Shown in pieces: positions 10,592-21,441 of a stretch of 29,465 nucleotides of DNA. A program made the translations under genes and the position numbers. Each line of letters opens with the position of its first letter. Position 1 is the stretch's first letter. This DNA comes from Phoronis australis (lineage: Eukaryota; Phoronida; Phoronidae). The DNA lies in assembly GCA_002633005.1 (NCBI GenBank), contig NMRA01000013.1, forward strand, positions 232,033 to 261,497, given 5' to 3'. The notes under the pieces are model-generated. The model was not told the DNA's origin. It did no database searches and worked only from the letters and a program-made list of their open reading frames with translations.

Positions 10592-10754
10592 ACGCGGATT
10601 TAGAAGGGGGCCAAGGGGACCATGCCCCTTCCTAAAATTGTCCCAGTTTCCATTTGACAGTTCGGGGGTGCCAATGTCTGACGGGCAAAATTCTGGCTAA
10701 TACTCTGTCCTCATGTCCCCTTTCCCCAACTCAAAATCCTGGGTCCGCCATTGC
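10592..10754. mobile_element. MITE-like element with degenerate inverted ends
   Basis: The left end reads ACGCGGATTTAGAAGGGGG. The right end, reverse-complemented, reads ATGGCGGACCCAGGATTTTG then AGTTGGGG. The shared pattern is GCGGA-x-(x)-AGGATTT followed by a G-rich block, the terminus style of common short non-autonomous repeats in invertebrate genomes. The interior is C/G-run rich (GGGGGCCAAGGGGACCATGCCCC) and non-coding. A possible CAGT direct repeat flanks it, which is too short to be firm. Confidence 0.5.
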
Positions 10755-10875
10755 AGTCAATTTTTATCAAAATGACTTTGCCGAAGCTTGACGCAGAGGT
10801 ATCAGTACGTGTAGTGAGAAAGCGGTACCACAAGTCTCTTTTCGAATGGAATCAGGTACACTGGCATCTTCTGTT

Positions 10876-10943
10876 GGCAATTTTAGTTATCGGCGAAATT
10901 TTCAGAAAATGGCAATTTTAGTTATCGGCAAAATTTTCATTTT
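10876..10943 (+). repeat. Tandem duplication of a 35-base unit
   Basis: GGCAATTTTAGTTATCGGCG at 10876 recurs at 10911 as GGCAATTTTAGTTATCGGCA, followed in both cases by AAATTTTCA. The period is 35 bases, with two copies and one or two differences. No function is evident. Confidence 0.8.
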
Positions 10944-11368
10944 CTCTCAGTATATAGAGTCATCGGGCAAACCACTCAATTCATTGTTTTATCCAGCCTG
11001 ATTTTTAGCTTATGTCTCTCTGTAGGCCAAACCACTCTAAGAATCATTAAGAAAATTGTATGTATTTCTTATGGCAATAGTGCATGGTTGGCCATGATTT
11101 TTGACAGATCTTGCTGCTGTGACGCCCTTCAGTGGCAGTTATTTTACCTGTATCTCAATATCTATCTTAGGTCCGTGAAGGACCTTCAAGAAATTCGTAA
11201 CTGTTTTTATTGAGGAGTGAGTACAACTGAAGTAGATTTTTTGGCAAATACTACCACTAGAGCACTCCTGTTGGCCATTTTAGTTTCTGACAAGTTATTG
11301 GCTTTCCTTTAAAAATGCCTTGACAAGGGGATGTGTGGTTGGGATGCACCTACGCCATGCAGTCGATT

Positions 11369-11376
11369 TGACGTCA
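11369..11376. promoter_or_regulatory. Perfect CRE octamer TGACGTCA (second copy)
   Basis: The octamer sits in the 10-base palindrome TTGACGTCAA. No promoter or exon is identifiable nearby, so it may be incidental. Confidence 0.25.
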
Positions 11377-12560
11377 AAGTATATGAACTTAATGAAAACC
11401 CTTAGGCGCATACTGTTTGCGGTACAGTCATGGGTGCTGTGCGTGGCTCTTGTAAACAATGTTCGTTGACATCTTTCTCACGGGCGTGAATGCAAAGTCG
11501 CGTCATTCCACCGGAAACAACACAAGCCTGGCTTTGCGTCACGGTTAGCTTTGCGTAGTCAAATAATAAATGCTGCTTTCTTTATTATCTGTCAAAATTT
11601 TGAGAAAACTGTAAAGGCCGGGTTTGGTCGATACCGTATGTAGTTTTGTTTGTATTTTCAAAACCTACTGTGAAATCAGTTGTCACACCGGAACTACCGG
11701 GAATAGACTTGACCCCACATACGTTATGTCACTATAAGATCCTGTATACAGCATTGTTGGTTTAGTTGTTTATTTATTTAAGTTAACGTAAACAACGTCC
11801 AAGGACGTGTCATTTGTGGTTTTGTCTAATCACATCAGTCAAGCATGAGAAATCTTGCGCATTATTGCACCAAGACGTAACATAATGATAATACATATAC
11901 CTTAATGATGAGTATAAATTTGAGGTATGAGTTCTCGGGTGGGTATTTTAACGATTTTGTGGTATCGCCTTCGGTGGGTAAACAGAAAACATTACTACGG
12001 AGGAAGGGGGCGGGGGAACGAAAGAGCCTGTTGCTTAGGGTAGGGTTTTCATCATTTGGTATTTTACTCTGACCCAATTTGTTCAGTTGCCCAGGTACTG
12101 CGTTGGTCTGGATTTTGAATGTTCAGTGCAACTCCTATTTATTATATGGACGGCAATCCCTCCCTGAGTTCGGATATGTCACGGAGTATGGCGCGAAACC
12201 GTGCTGTAGATGTGTAGTTGAATAGCGTAATATTAGCTTAAATCTAGCGCTTTTGAAAACGGCAATGTTTCACGAGAGTAATACATTTGCAAATACACTG
12301 GTTTTTATTTTCCAGTAAAAACATTTTTAACCCATTTTGTTTTAAACAGTTGCCGTAACAATTTCAAAAGCGTGTGTATTGATGCTGGAAACCGTGGGCC
12401 TTTTCCTGAGAACTGCTGAATTAGGCAACCCGTTATTTACATAGTTCAAATATCAACAAATCAGCAAGTATCTGCAATTTTAGCTTTCTGCCAGTTTGGT
12501 TGAAAACATAAATTCGACACTGCGGAGTGCACAACTGAAAAACAGAACATGTGCCTTTAG

Positions 12561-12689
12561 TGAATGAGAGTGGCCTTCTTAAATTGATTATCGAATGTAG
12601 CCTCGTCCGGCCTCCATCGCGCAGTCGGATTCGTGTAAACCGAACAGTGAAGTTATTGAGTGCATTGACGTCTTTATTTGGAAATTCAA
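12561..12689 (+). CDS. Candidate internal exon, 129 bases, product unknown
   Basis: A plausible acceptor (ACATGTGCCTTTAG, AG at 12559-12560) and a donor (TTCAA|GTGAGT, GT at 12690-12691) bracket a frame that is open throughout. It begins NESGLLKLIIECSLVRPPSR and contains a basic stretch SRSRIRVNRTVK. The middle is CpG-rich (CCTCGTCCGGCCTCCATCGCG), unlike its flanks. Against it, a longer open frame (130 codons, 12433-12825) covers the same bases on the minus strand. I recognise neither product. Confidence 0.25.
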
Positions 12690-12825
12690 GTGAGTTAACT
12701 AGCCTGATCGATTTCGTTACTTTCGCATTAAAAAAAAACGTAGGGAGCCCATAAAACATGGCGTATTTGCTATTTCGTATAGGGTGACTTGTGAGTGCCC
12801 TAAAGGCAATATAGTATGAAAACAA

Positions 12826-13293
12826 GTGTACTACTGCCTGCAGATTTGCAGCAATGCTGAGTGTTAATTAAGAACACCAGCGAAGTATAAGCCGAAAGTT
12901 ATAAAGGTGTCGTTACCAAGCGGAGATCAACGTGGAATTAAAATTGAAAGCCAATTATTGTGTATAGGGGACCAGTCTGTGCTTCTGTTTTGAAGGACAG
13001 CCTTAATTGTTAAATTCCTCGACATCATTTTTGACCAATTATGAGGCAAAATTGAAGCCATCTAGTCTCTGCTAAGAACTAGTATTCTCGAACGTTCTCA
13101 CCAATCAAACTACGCGCATACTTGGAAAAGAAGCGATAATAAACACTGCAGCTAGGAATGACTATTATTCGGGTAGGGAACTGGATAGGAGCTCAAACTT
13201 TTAGAGTCGTCTGATAGACATCATTTTAGTAAATTTGCCAATATAACAATATTTTAATGTAACAGTAACTAAAATACATGTATCATGCAATGA
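12826..13293. other. No gene recognised
   Basis: Nothing recognisable in this AT-rich stretch. Confidence 0.4.
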
Positions 13294-13324
13294 TATAAGG
13301 TTACCAACTATTGGTAATCTTATA
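13294..13324. repeat. Hairpin-forming inverted repeat, 14-base arms, 3-base loop
   Basis: TATAAGGTTACCAA (13294-13307) and TTGGTAATCTTATA (13311-13324) pair with one mismatch around the loop CTA. The symmetry continues weakly outward (ATGCAAT at the left, ATGCATT in the reverse complement of the right). It could be the centre of a palindromic MITE or a structured RNA element; the surrounding DNA is AT-rich. Confidence 0.75.
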
Positions 13325-13579
13325 ATAATGCATTATAATATTACAATTTAGCAAGCCATTGCAATTTATAACCATTTCCTGCTCTGCGGTGAATAAGAAG
13401 GAAAGGCGGACCCTGCAATTTGTAGAGGATTGGAGTATCACGGATATATTGACCAATGAGAGATTTTTCCAGCTCTTAATGTATTCGAAACAGAATCAAT
13501 ATATTTGAAGATCGACAATACCCGTCTTATGTGGAACGTAACCAGGGAGGCTAATGCGACCCTAACGAAACTCACTTAC

Positions 13580-13790
13580 ATAAAGTAATACATTATTTAA
13601 GTTTGTCTTGCATGGGAAAGTCAAACGGAAGTTAACGAAAGATTTCATCATTCCAGTAAATTTAGAAGTCCGATAAGCACATGTCCATTTTTTAAGGAAA
13701 TGTTGATGTTGGTTTTCGTTCGTGGCAAAATATACACCTGGCGTTCTGGAAAAAAGTCTTGTTGCCGCTGTTGATTGGGGACTTTTGGAC
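13580..13790 (-). CDS. Candidate internal exon, 211 bases, product unknown
   Basis: On the minus strand the acceptor context is ATTTCTGTAATCCTGACCAG|GTCC (AG opposite 13791-13792). The donor is CTTTAT|GTAAGT (GT opposite 13578-13579). One frame is open across the whole interval, with pieces such as FSRTPGVYFATNENQHQHF and MMKSFVNFRLTFPCK. A second frame is open for the first 32 codons and contains CIFCHE, a CxxCH pattern. I know neither protein. A reading frame open for 211 bases in this AT-rich DNA and bounded by good splice sites is suggestive only. Confidence 0.25.
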
Positions 13791-13831
13791 CTGGTCAGGA
13801 TTACAGAAATGTGTCGCAAAAAGGATATCAA

Positions 13832-16346
13832 TCTACTCTTTCACCAGCAAAACACGTCATGTATGACGTTTTTTATCCCATACAAGGTATACGTTTAGTT
13901 TAGAGTAACGTGGGGTAAACGAAAACGTAATTTAAAAACGTTCAACTTGAATTATTTCTTAAGAATACAACCAATCGGGCGACGACTTATAATTGTCCGA
14001 GAAACTGGAGCGTTATAGCTAGAATAGTTTGTATCACGTGAATGTCAGAATACAACAGATTATTACGTAATCTAGGCGATATCAGTAATTTTTCTCAGCA
14101 TCGCTTTTTATTCCTTGAACTACATGTACATGAAGACTCTTAAGGTTATACAGGATCCTCAAAAAATGGCAAATCCGGGAAATTTCGAAAATCATGTCTC
14201 TGAAATGGCCGATATGGATTCGTGGAAAACTTTCAGAAACCTTGCTTTTGCACGAAGACGTTTTTGAGATTTTATCTTGAATGAACATTTATGATAACAT
14301 AAAACTCTGGTTATGTCATTGATACCGTTATTTTGTATAGATGTACATTTCTTGTTTGCTAAATTTTAATGACATGGTCACTAGATTCAATCAATGGCCG
14401 AATGGTATAAAGTGAAAAATCCCCTTCTACGAACTTTCTGCTTTGAAAAGGTATGCACTGTTACCGAGTTTTAATTCAGTTTTTTTAGATGCATATCTAC
14501 ATACTAAGACAAGTCGAAAAGGTTTTACATAACTTTTGTCAAAACACTTTTGATTTTGGCCTCTTACTGTATAGATCGGTTTTATCCTGTTCCTTATTGA
14601 GTTTAAAAATGATCTCTAGGCTTGAAGAAGAATGATCCGACGCATGCCCATTGAGTTAAGGCGGGTTAGGCTAAGGCAGTATGGTCGTCATGGAAACTGC
14701 AGGCAATTTACTGCAACCAATTTTAATTCAAACATAGGATAAAAACGAGATGAATTTCCTTTCGAAGAGAAAATGCGATTACGAAAAATGTTGATGTGTT
14801 ATGGCCAGAACATATTTCGGCTAATGCCTGGTTACTGACCTTGGAAAGGTCTGTGAATATAACTACTGTTTTAATGATTTTGGACACGACGTATCTGTGT
14901 TTTTAGTCAAGTTGACGCAGCTAATTAAATGTCTGTTCACATGTGATCTTCACTTGACTAATGATTTATGAAATTCGATCGCCACTGAGCTGATCAAAAG
15001 TTGACCTTTCTAACACTCCATCTGTTGTCTCATAGACTGATATACCGGTAGTATACGAATAGTAAAATTCTATTGAAAAACGTAAAGGGTACGCTTGATG
15101 GTCATTTTGTTGAAAATACAAATATTAACGACGAAATCATCCCATAATTCCTATTTTACCGTGGATACCAAAGCACTGGCGGGGGTGTTCGTCACAAAAA
15201 CACATCTTCGGAATTAACCAATTTGAAATATACGACATGCATGACTTACGAGTGGCAAAAATACTTTAATCTATTAAACGTGGATATATCTTCGTTTCTG
15301 TTTCGTACTTTTACGTATTTTGCCAATATCTTCATATTATTTGCTTTTATAATTCCGAATTAAACCAATTTGTTCTGGGCAGTGGGGAGAGCACGCTTGC
15401 GAGACACTACCAACTGTTGGAGATCATACCCCCCCCGAATTAATACGCTGAGTCTTGGCTGACTGAATATCTTCAGATCCCGACCTCCATCCCATCTTTG
15501 CCGTCGTCGTAAAACCAAATTTCCCAACTGATTGAGACGATGTCGTGAATCCCAATTAGTCACCCGAAACGATACATGAGAAGGAAATGAACCACTTGAG
15601 CTTTTTTACCTTCCTAATAGCCCTTTGTTTATGGAAGGCCGGGAAAAATTCCAGAGCCGCAGAGTAATCGACAATGACCAGTATTCACGTGTTCTCAATT
15701 TGTCACAAAAGTTAGATACTAAAAACATTTTGCATTGTGGTCTATATTTTAGCATTGTTATTTATTTGAAGATGGGCATATTCAATAGAGTTGTGTATTT
15801 AAGCTGATGTTGATTAATGGTTTGTGAGAACACAACGGATTTGTTTTGCTAAATTGTTCCTTGGTCATTAGATTTGTAAGCCACGAACATGACTTTTAGT
15901 TTAAAAATTACAAATTGACTTATTGAACGTCAAAAAGTCTCTATCCATTACGAGTTCATTATCAACAACCGGTGACACTACAAGCACTTATAGGAAACAT
16001 AGTTATTAAGACAATAAAGATTATCGACTTTTCAATCATAACAGCATGGTTGACGTATTTTCGTTTTGGTCTTTGTTCCTGTTGAAAGTTGCGTAACGAA
16101 TCCTGTGACGTAGTGGTCTCCTTTACGGTCACTCGTTGAGTGCACTTGGACGAGGATAGTGTGAAGCACAAAACGGAAAAAATAGTGGTGTACTGCATGT
16201 TAAAAGGTAATTTGTCATTGAGATCGTAACTGAAAATCTCCTTTTTCTGCCGGTGTTTATTCACTTGAAATTCATGTAGACTTATTTATTTTTACAAGAG
16301 TTGTGCTACATCACGTCGTCGTCACGGTACATTATTCGACTTAGTG
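13832..16346. other. No gene recognised
   Basis: A frame of about 48 codons from 14489 follows a good 3' splice signal (TTCAGTTTTTTTAG|ATG) but is AT-rich and unrecognised. Other open frames (14082-14288 minus, 15360-15563 minus, 15625-15807, 15962-16264 minus) resemble no family I know. A C8 run lies near 15430. Confidence 0.35.
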
Positions 16347-16580
16347 TGTGTAGAACTTTAGAAAAATGTCAAAATGTGGCTAATTTCGGAACATCATATC
16401 TCATTTGAAACTTTCAGATACTAAGTTTTATTTATTTTTCTCCAAAAACAAGATTGTTTTTAGAATACTCCACTTTTGCATGAGGAACTGTAAATTATGA
16501 TTTTTATGGTTTCTGTGAAAAAATCAAAAGTTTCATCAAACGAAAACAACGTGGTAATTTAGATAACTGTTAACTACCGA
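16347..16580 (+). repeat. Old diverged copy of the 2.6-3.6 kb repeat
   Basis: The order of matching blocks follows the 3' part of the repeat at about 3395-3640. TAGAAAAAT is followed by GGCTAATTTCGGAACATCAT (compare GGCCTAACTCGGGCCGTCAT), ATCTCAT, TACTAAGTTTTAT, TAGAATACTCCACTT (compare AAAATATTCCACTT), TCAAAAGTT, CGAAAAC and GGTAATTTAG. Many substitutions separate the two, so this is a much older insertion than the pair at 2665-3596. Confidence 0.6.
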
Positions 16581-18562
16581 TATTTTAACGTGGACATTTA
16601 TATCCACTGACATTTTGGTCAAGTTATTGATATTATTGGTCTGTTAACTACATGTATGTGCTTGTCTTTTTCCTACCGTGGTCACGTAATAGATTGGTAA
16701 AACTCTACAGGGTGTCTACATTCATATAATATATTTACATTTACATTTATTATGTAACTTTGTAGATATTTGGATAAATACTCAGACTTGTCGATAAGGT
16801 ACTACTGTACGTAATTCTGGACCACTTTCTTTCACTGGCACTTGTCATTTCTGTTGGCGCCCTGTAAGAATGGTGTCTTTGTGTTGATTAGGTCGACCGG
16901 GCATGTCGAGTTTTTTGTAGTGTCACCCTTTATTAATACGATTTGCTTTAATCGTGAAACTTTAATTTTAGTCTCTTGCGTTAGCAAAAGGAATATCTTT
17001 GGTTTAATCTGTTCTTCCCAAATACCGTAAGGTGGTGACTGTTCGACCGAAACGTGTACTGAAACTGACACCATATTGTGTAGATAGATACCTGTAATGA
17101 AAGTCATTTTCACTGACGGAAGAGCCTGAAGTAAATAAACGGCATGAATGGGATAGAATTGGGAAACTACACTGGTTTTACTTCTGCAATTAAGGTATAT
17201 GTCTCCGATGATTAGAAACATCTTATCAGGTGAGTGGTATTGGCACCAGGATCGGCACTGCTCAAACTCAATCGATTTGCCGGTGGTGTATTACGATTTG
17301 CGTTCAGTTTCGTGGAGCCAGTTTTTCGAGAGAAAAACGAGAACGCACTCGTCTTCGTGAGATAATGTCTTGTATTACAAGCGAAGCACTTGGTCACCGT
17401 CATATTGTTGTACGTACTTGGCGCCAGTGGCCTTATTACCTGAAATAAATTGATTACACCTACGTAACGGTCCTGGACTTCATAAATAACTACTTGTGTG
17501 AGTTCCACTGAACTGAAGGCAGAAACACCCACGGATCCTTCTCGGAATAGTCCAAAAAACACGCTTGAAAGCTCTTTCAAGAGCCGTCGTCTGGCTTACG
17601 AGTTTCAAATGAGTTTGTCATGCTTATATTCGCATAGTTAAAACTTGATTGTAAAATAATGTTTACAAATGAGATTTTTTGTGAGGAAAAGACGTCAGCA
17701 TACAGAAAGAACTGGCAAAAGGGTCCATGAAGGTTTTATTCGTTTCCGAGAACGCCTTAAGGACTCGGTAAATTACGAGATAATGAGTTATTTTATTTTC
17801 CTTCCGTTTGCGAAATACAAGGATGAATAGCAGGTTGCCTGCTCGCAGCGTTCGTTTTTGTGGGTACTTTGTTTGCAAGCACTCTTGTTTAAATAGCGAT
17901 TATGTCTGCAATCCGTGGACTGAATGCAATCCCGCGTTCGAACAATATATCTATCTGCTAACTTTTATATGCACCTATAGAGACCAACCCAACATGATGA
18001 CAAGCCCATTTCTGGCTAGGCTGTGGAAAACATGAAAAGCGGTGTTGTTAGATAATCATAACTATCTCTGCCTTGTCACCCTGCGATCAGATGGTCTTTG
18101 TTTACTTGAGAGATAAATCCGAAGCTCAGGGCATAATTTGGCATACATGAAGATACGTTTGAATAAGTCAATCAGGAGTTGTAACTTGAGTTTGCGTGCT
18201 CTTGAGTTACAAAGTGTATTTTGTTTGACCGTTTTGGTATTGGGCTTCAAATTCACGCAGGTGTGGACGTGAGGACAGTTCTAGAAAACGACAGCTAAAG
18301 TTCTACTGTCCTGACAAATCCCTGTGAAGGGCTGGTAGCAGTGTGTCTTATTTGGCCGACGTTCCAGCTAAGTTGAGCCTCAACTTTGGGCTTGCTTATC
18401 GAATTGAGAGAAAGTAAACCGCGAGAGGCAAGAACTCAAGGAAACTTAGTGTATTTATGTCGAATGAAGGAGATTCGAACAGGTTTGTGTATTCAGACAT
18501 ACATGTATAACGACAGACTCGTAACTTGGGGGCTGTTATAAATGGCAATTTAATGTGGTTGA
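16581..18562. other. No confident gene
   Basis: Two opposed frames at 16832-17221 (minus, 129 codons) and 17212-17580 (minus, 122 codons) are unrecognised. A CAG|GTGAGT donor-like site at 17229-17234 follows an ATG frame that reads MNGIELGNYTGF and ends in TAG before the site. AT-rich sequence makes up the remainder. Confidence 0.35.
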
Positions 18563-18909
18563 AACCATGAAACCTACAACAAGACGTGCTAGGTTACAAT
18601 ATGGTACAATCAGGGTGCTGCGGTCGAGTCTAGATTCAGTCTATCACTTTTAAGCAAAGATACAGGGATGTTGATCAACAGAAATGGGAAGAAAGATTAA
18701 ATCCATACAGTAAGTTCGAAACTTTCGTTGCCATCTCTTTTACGCTTCGAAAGTTATTGTAGTGCATAGTTAGAATTGGTTTATAATTCAAGTTACGATC
18801 GAGACTTCAATTCGATGTTCTGCGCATTCATTAATGATTGAAGTAGGCAGACATTCAGGTTACCCTCGGCATGGGATGCTATGTCCTGTAAAGTTTGTGT
18901 TCAGCTTAA
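18563..18909 (+). repeat. Exon-like duplicated segment, copy A
   Basis: This ~347-base segment is repeated at 25156-25491 at roughly 90% identity with a few small indels, for example an extra AATTC-type insertion near 18812. Both copies end at TTCAGCTTA, after which the flanks are unrelated. Inside lies a splice donor match, CCATACA|GTAAGT (GT at 18710-18711). The left limit of homology cannot be known because copy B begins at an N. Confidence 0.85.
18567..18653 (+). CDS. Short ORF conserved between the two copies, 28 codons
   Basis: The frame starts MKPTTRRARLQYG, ends SSLDSVYHF and then TAA, and is basic at its N-terminus. It is also open upstream for about 15 codons, back to a TAA near 18529. 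Compared with the copy at 25160-25246, five codons differ and four of these changes are synonymous (CCT/CCA, ACA/ACG, GTG/GTA, GTC/GTA). The fifth is ATC/GCC. That hints at selection on protein, but the sample is very small. No family is recognised. It could equally be a fragment of a longer exon. Confidence 0.25.
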   Translation: MKPTTRRARLQYGTIRVLRSSLDSVYHF

Positions 18910-20210
18910 GAGTGACTCCATATAAAAACCAACAGGTAGAGTCTATACCCAAAATCACCGATTTTTTTAAACTTAGCACATGAGTTTGGTTTGTTGAGAA
19001 GTAGAAAAACCTCACTTTTTAAGAATTTTCATTTATTATTTTTCTTTTTATGACCTGTACCTCCATTTTGCAACAAAATTGAGCGTCGAAGTAGGCATGT
19101 TTGAATGCATTTTACTAGCATGCATGGTACGGTCAAAACAAATGAATAAACGAATTGAAAGGGCAATGACTGAATAATTTAATGGCATAACTTTCAAAAT
19201 ACATTTTTAAATTTGTACGTTTTGAATTTGTGAGGCAAAAACGGCTATTTTTCAGGTTTTCACTGAAGCCAATTTCGGCCACATTTGGCACTCTGTAGCA
19301 GCCATAACGCACCTTTCCTGAAATTGACTTTATAATAATTTGTTCAGTCATTCCTAACCTGTTTATAATCTAAAATAAAAAATCTTGCCTCTAATGTAGT
19401 TTTTGCGTACGAAGCATTATACGAACTGCACTTCGTCCTTTTGCATGTTCTCAGTTGTCTCTGCTGACAATAGGGGGCTCTTGGAACATGTGATTAGCTT
19501 GCGAAACACTACATAAAAACTTTGTATTTTGGAGAAAAGGCAGACAGCATTATTAATTACCATTCTATGAAAACGACATTGATGATTATTACTTATTACA
19601 AAAATGTGTACGTAAATCAACTGGCATGCGTGCTTCTAAATGATAGATGGCGCTGCTTTTGTTTACGTGGAGACGGAAGACGCATCTAGAATAAGAGCAG
19701 TAACACGAGTACCTTGCTATAATTCAACACTTCGCGAGATATTGCCCTGCGTTTTAAATGAGAACACGTGGTTTTGGATAAATTTTAGAGAGGTTCTAGT
19801 GTTACTGAACTCACCCCTGCCTTGTTTTCTATCTGCCTTGTTCGTGCCACAGGCAAAGGAAGGCACCCAAAGTGGATATGGCCCCCTAGTGTTCAGTGCA
19901 AAAAACCCTTCAACTTGTCAATAGTCATAGTAACTTTGGGTTCATATTGTAATGGCCCTGCTGGTTGCTACAAATTTTAGTCGCCACCAGTCGCCAGAAA
20001 TCTGGTGTTCCCCCCCACACACACCGGGCACCCTATCTGAATATTTCTGCCAGTGTGATCATCAGTGGTATAAAAAGGTACACATTCACAGTCAATAGAA
20101 AATATTTCACGAAAGACAATTTTATTAATGACTCAGACAGGAAGTAAACAGAAGTAACGGTCTCGACTTCATATATCACACATCTTTGACTGGTATGCTA
20201 CAAAAATAGG
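18910..20210. other. No confident gene; one candidate terminal exon
   Basis: Besides the candidate at 19853-19924, open frames (19133-19351 minus, 19417-19620 minus) are unrecognised. A TATA-like GGTATAAAAAGG occurs near 20069 without a linked gene. This interval would hold the 3' flank of the minus-strand pseudogene. Confidence 0.35.
19853..19924 (+). CDS. Candidate terminal exon, 23 codons plus stop
   Basis: A strong acceptor (TATCTGCCTTGTTCGTGCCACAG, AG at 19851-19852) is followed in phase 0 by AKEGTQSGYGPLVF and SAKNPSTCQ, then TAG. Codon use (AAG, GGC, ACC, GGC, CCC, GTG, TTC, AAC) is more coding-like than the surroundings. No polyadenylation signal or upstream exon was identified and the peptide is unrecognised. 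Confidence 0.22.
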   Translation, partial: AKEGTQSGYGPLVFSAKNPSTCQ

Positions 20211-21441
20211 CTAAACGTTGAGCTCATTTACGACTTCATTCAGTAAATCTGATGACATAACAGCATCTTCAGCAGAAATAGCATCGTCATAAACGTGGCT
20301 GCAGACAACCTCGAAAAAATTCACCAGTCTGCGATTCACTTAACATCACAGGTAAACACTTTCACATTGGGTTCTCGTAATGTTTTCTCCATTTTGGCAC
20401 TTCCGAGGGTGAAAGTTTTTACCTGACTTATCTTCTTCATCGAATATGTTCGTCAGAAAGTTCTTAACCTTTGGTGAAAAATCTTGTTGACGTTTTACCT
20501 TTTGCAATGCCTAACCCTATTGCTTCAGCATTCGTCTCATCCACATTATACTCTGAGGCTGCCTCAAATGACGCTCCGGTTCTTGCATCTGAAAGCATTT
20601 CTGACGACTGTCGTGCGATGTGGTCATACGTGCTCAGTGTGGTTACCCACATCCAAATGCCGACCTAGTTCTGCGTCTGTAGCAAAAAATTTCGAGTAAC
20701 CTTGCTGGGTACAAGGGAACTTTTGTTGAGGCTCTTCACTAGATACGATGCCAACCTTAAGTCTTGGTGTTGAAAATCCGTCATGTTTAGAGATGTTAGT
20801 GAATCTTAGAGAAATAGGTTTCCCATTTTCTCAGTATTTGTAAGAACTTACCGTCACCTGCATGGAATGATTTCCACACGCGAATTCCTTGGGTGGAATA
20901 GTGGAAATTTGGGAATGTCCTTATACCAGGAACTGAGTATTATGGAAAAGACTTTGTTGCATTGACTGAACATGCATACACATAACATCCCTTCACACGG
21001 CAACTGGAAAGTAGTGCTTCTTTCAACTCCAGAAAGTTTATGATATTATTACTTTCGGCTATAAAGTACTTTGCATGTTGTTTGAGTGGAGCGATCTTGC
21101 GATCAAAGAGATCCTTTCCATTCTGACTTTCACTAAAGTCGTATCTCGAAACAGAAATGCCGGTAGAATTTGACAAGGCTGCTACATTCAGGAGGAGAGG
21201 GGCAGAGTGGTAACATCCAGCATTACCTGACTCTTCCATGGCTGGTCCTGTTCAGTCAGAAATTCACCGACTCTGGGTAGTACGAGTCCGTACTCTGGCA
21301 CAGGCCTTGCTTTGTGAAGTAGTTTCTTGTATCTCAAACGTTCAGTGGTGTCTTTGACATTTACTACAGCACAAATGTTTTGTGATTTTTTGCAGAATAA
21401 ACTCTAAAGGAACATGAAGGCCCATCGACATCGTCCGCCAT
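20211..21441 (-). pseudogene. Decayed transposase-like gene (GNAGCY / RYDFSE / GKD-DR family) with broken C2H2 finger
   Basis: The clearest part, 21239-20943, reads SGNAGCYHS, then VSRYDFSESQ-NGKDLFDRKIAP, then VKGCYVYACSV. I recall this signature (SDNAGCY, RYDFSE-x-Q-x-GKD-x-CDR) from uncharacterised transposase-like proteins repeated in many animal genomes; the superfamily is uncertain. The Asp of SDNAGCY is Gly here (GGT) and the CDR Cys is Phe. The frame stops at TAA (20940-20942) and continues in phase as VPGIRTFPNFHYSTQ, GIRVWKSFHAGDGK. After a frameshift near 20840 come GKPISLRFTNISKHDG and a C2H2-like FPC-x(4)-SKFF-x(6)-GRHLDVGNH whose second Cys is Tyr. Further shifts occur near 20626, 20500 and 20340. 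The last frame ends NEVVNELNV, stop at 20211-20213. Upstream, ATG at 21441 (MADDVDGPSCSF) and a frame with LLHKARPVPEYGL, LTEQDQPW may be the N-terminus, which would imply that the middle of the protein is deleted near 21240-21253. Confidence 0.75.

Larger units (their letters stand above)
10755..12432. other. No gene recognised
   Basis: Apart from the 35-base tandem repeat near 10876 and the CRE octamer at 11369-11376, I see nothing. A partial echo of the tandem unit (TTGGCCATTTTAGTTTCTG) occurs near 11271. The minus-strand frame 11862-12077 is unrecognised. Confidence 0.4.

Noticed and set aside
13580-13790. CxxCH pattern (RCIFCHE) suggesting a zinc knuckle of a retroelement
   Set aside because: Only one knuckle-like motif, frame closes soon after, and no reverse transcriptase or protease motifs occur nearby.
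14489-14635. Plus-strand frame of about 48 codons behind the acceptor TTCAGTTTTTTTAG
   Set aside because: AT-rich codons, no donor at the end and no recognisable family.
12433-18256. Similar peptides RKLKLQILADLL (minus, ~12470) and RKLKLQLLIDLF (minus, ~18170)
   Set aside because: The DNA around them does not align beyond a few bases, so the resemblance is probably chance.
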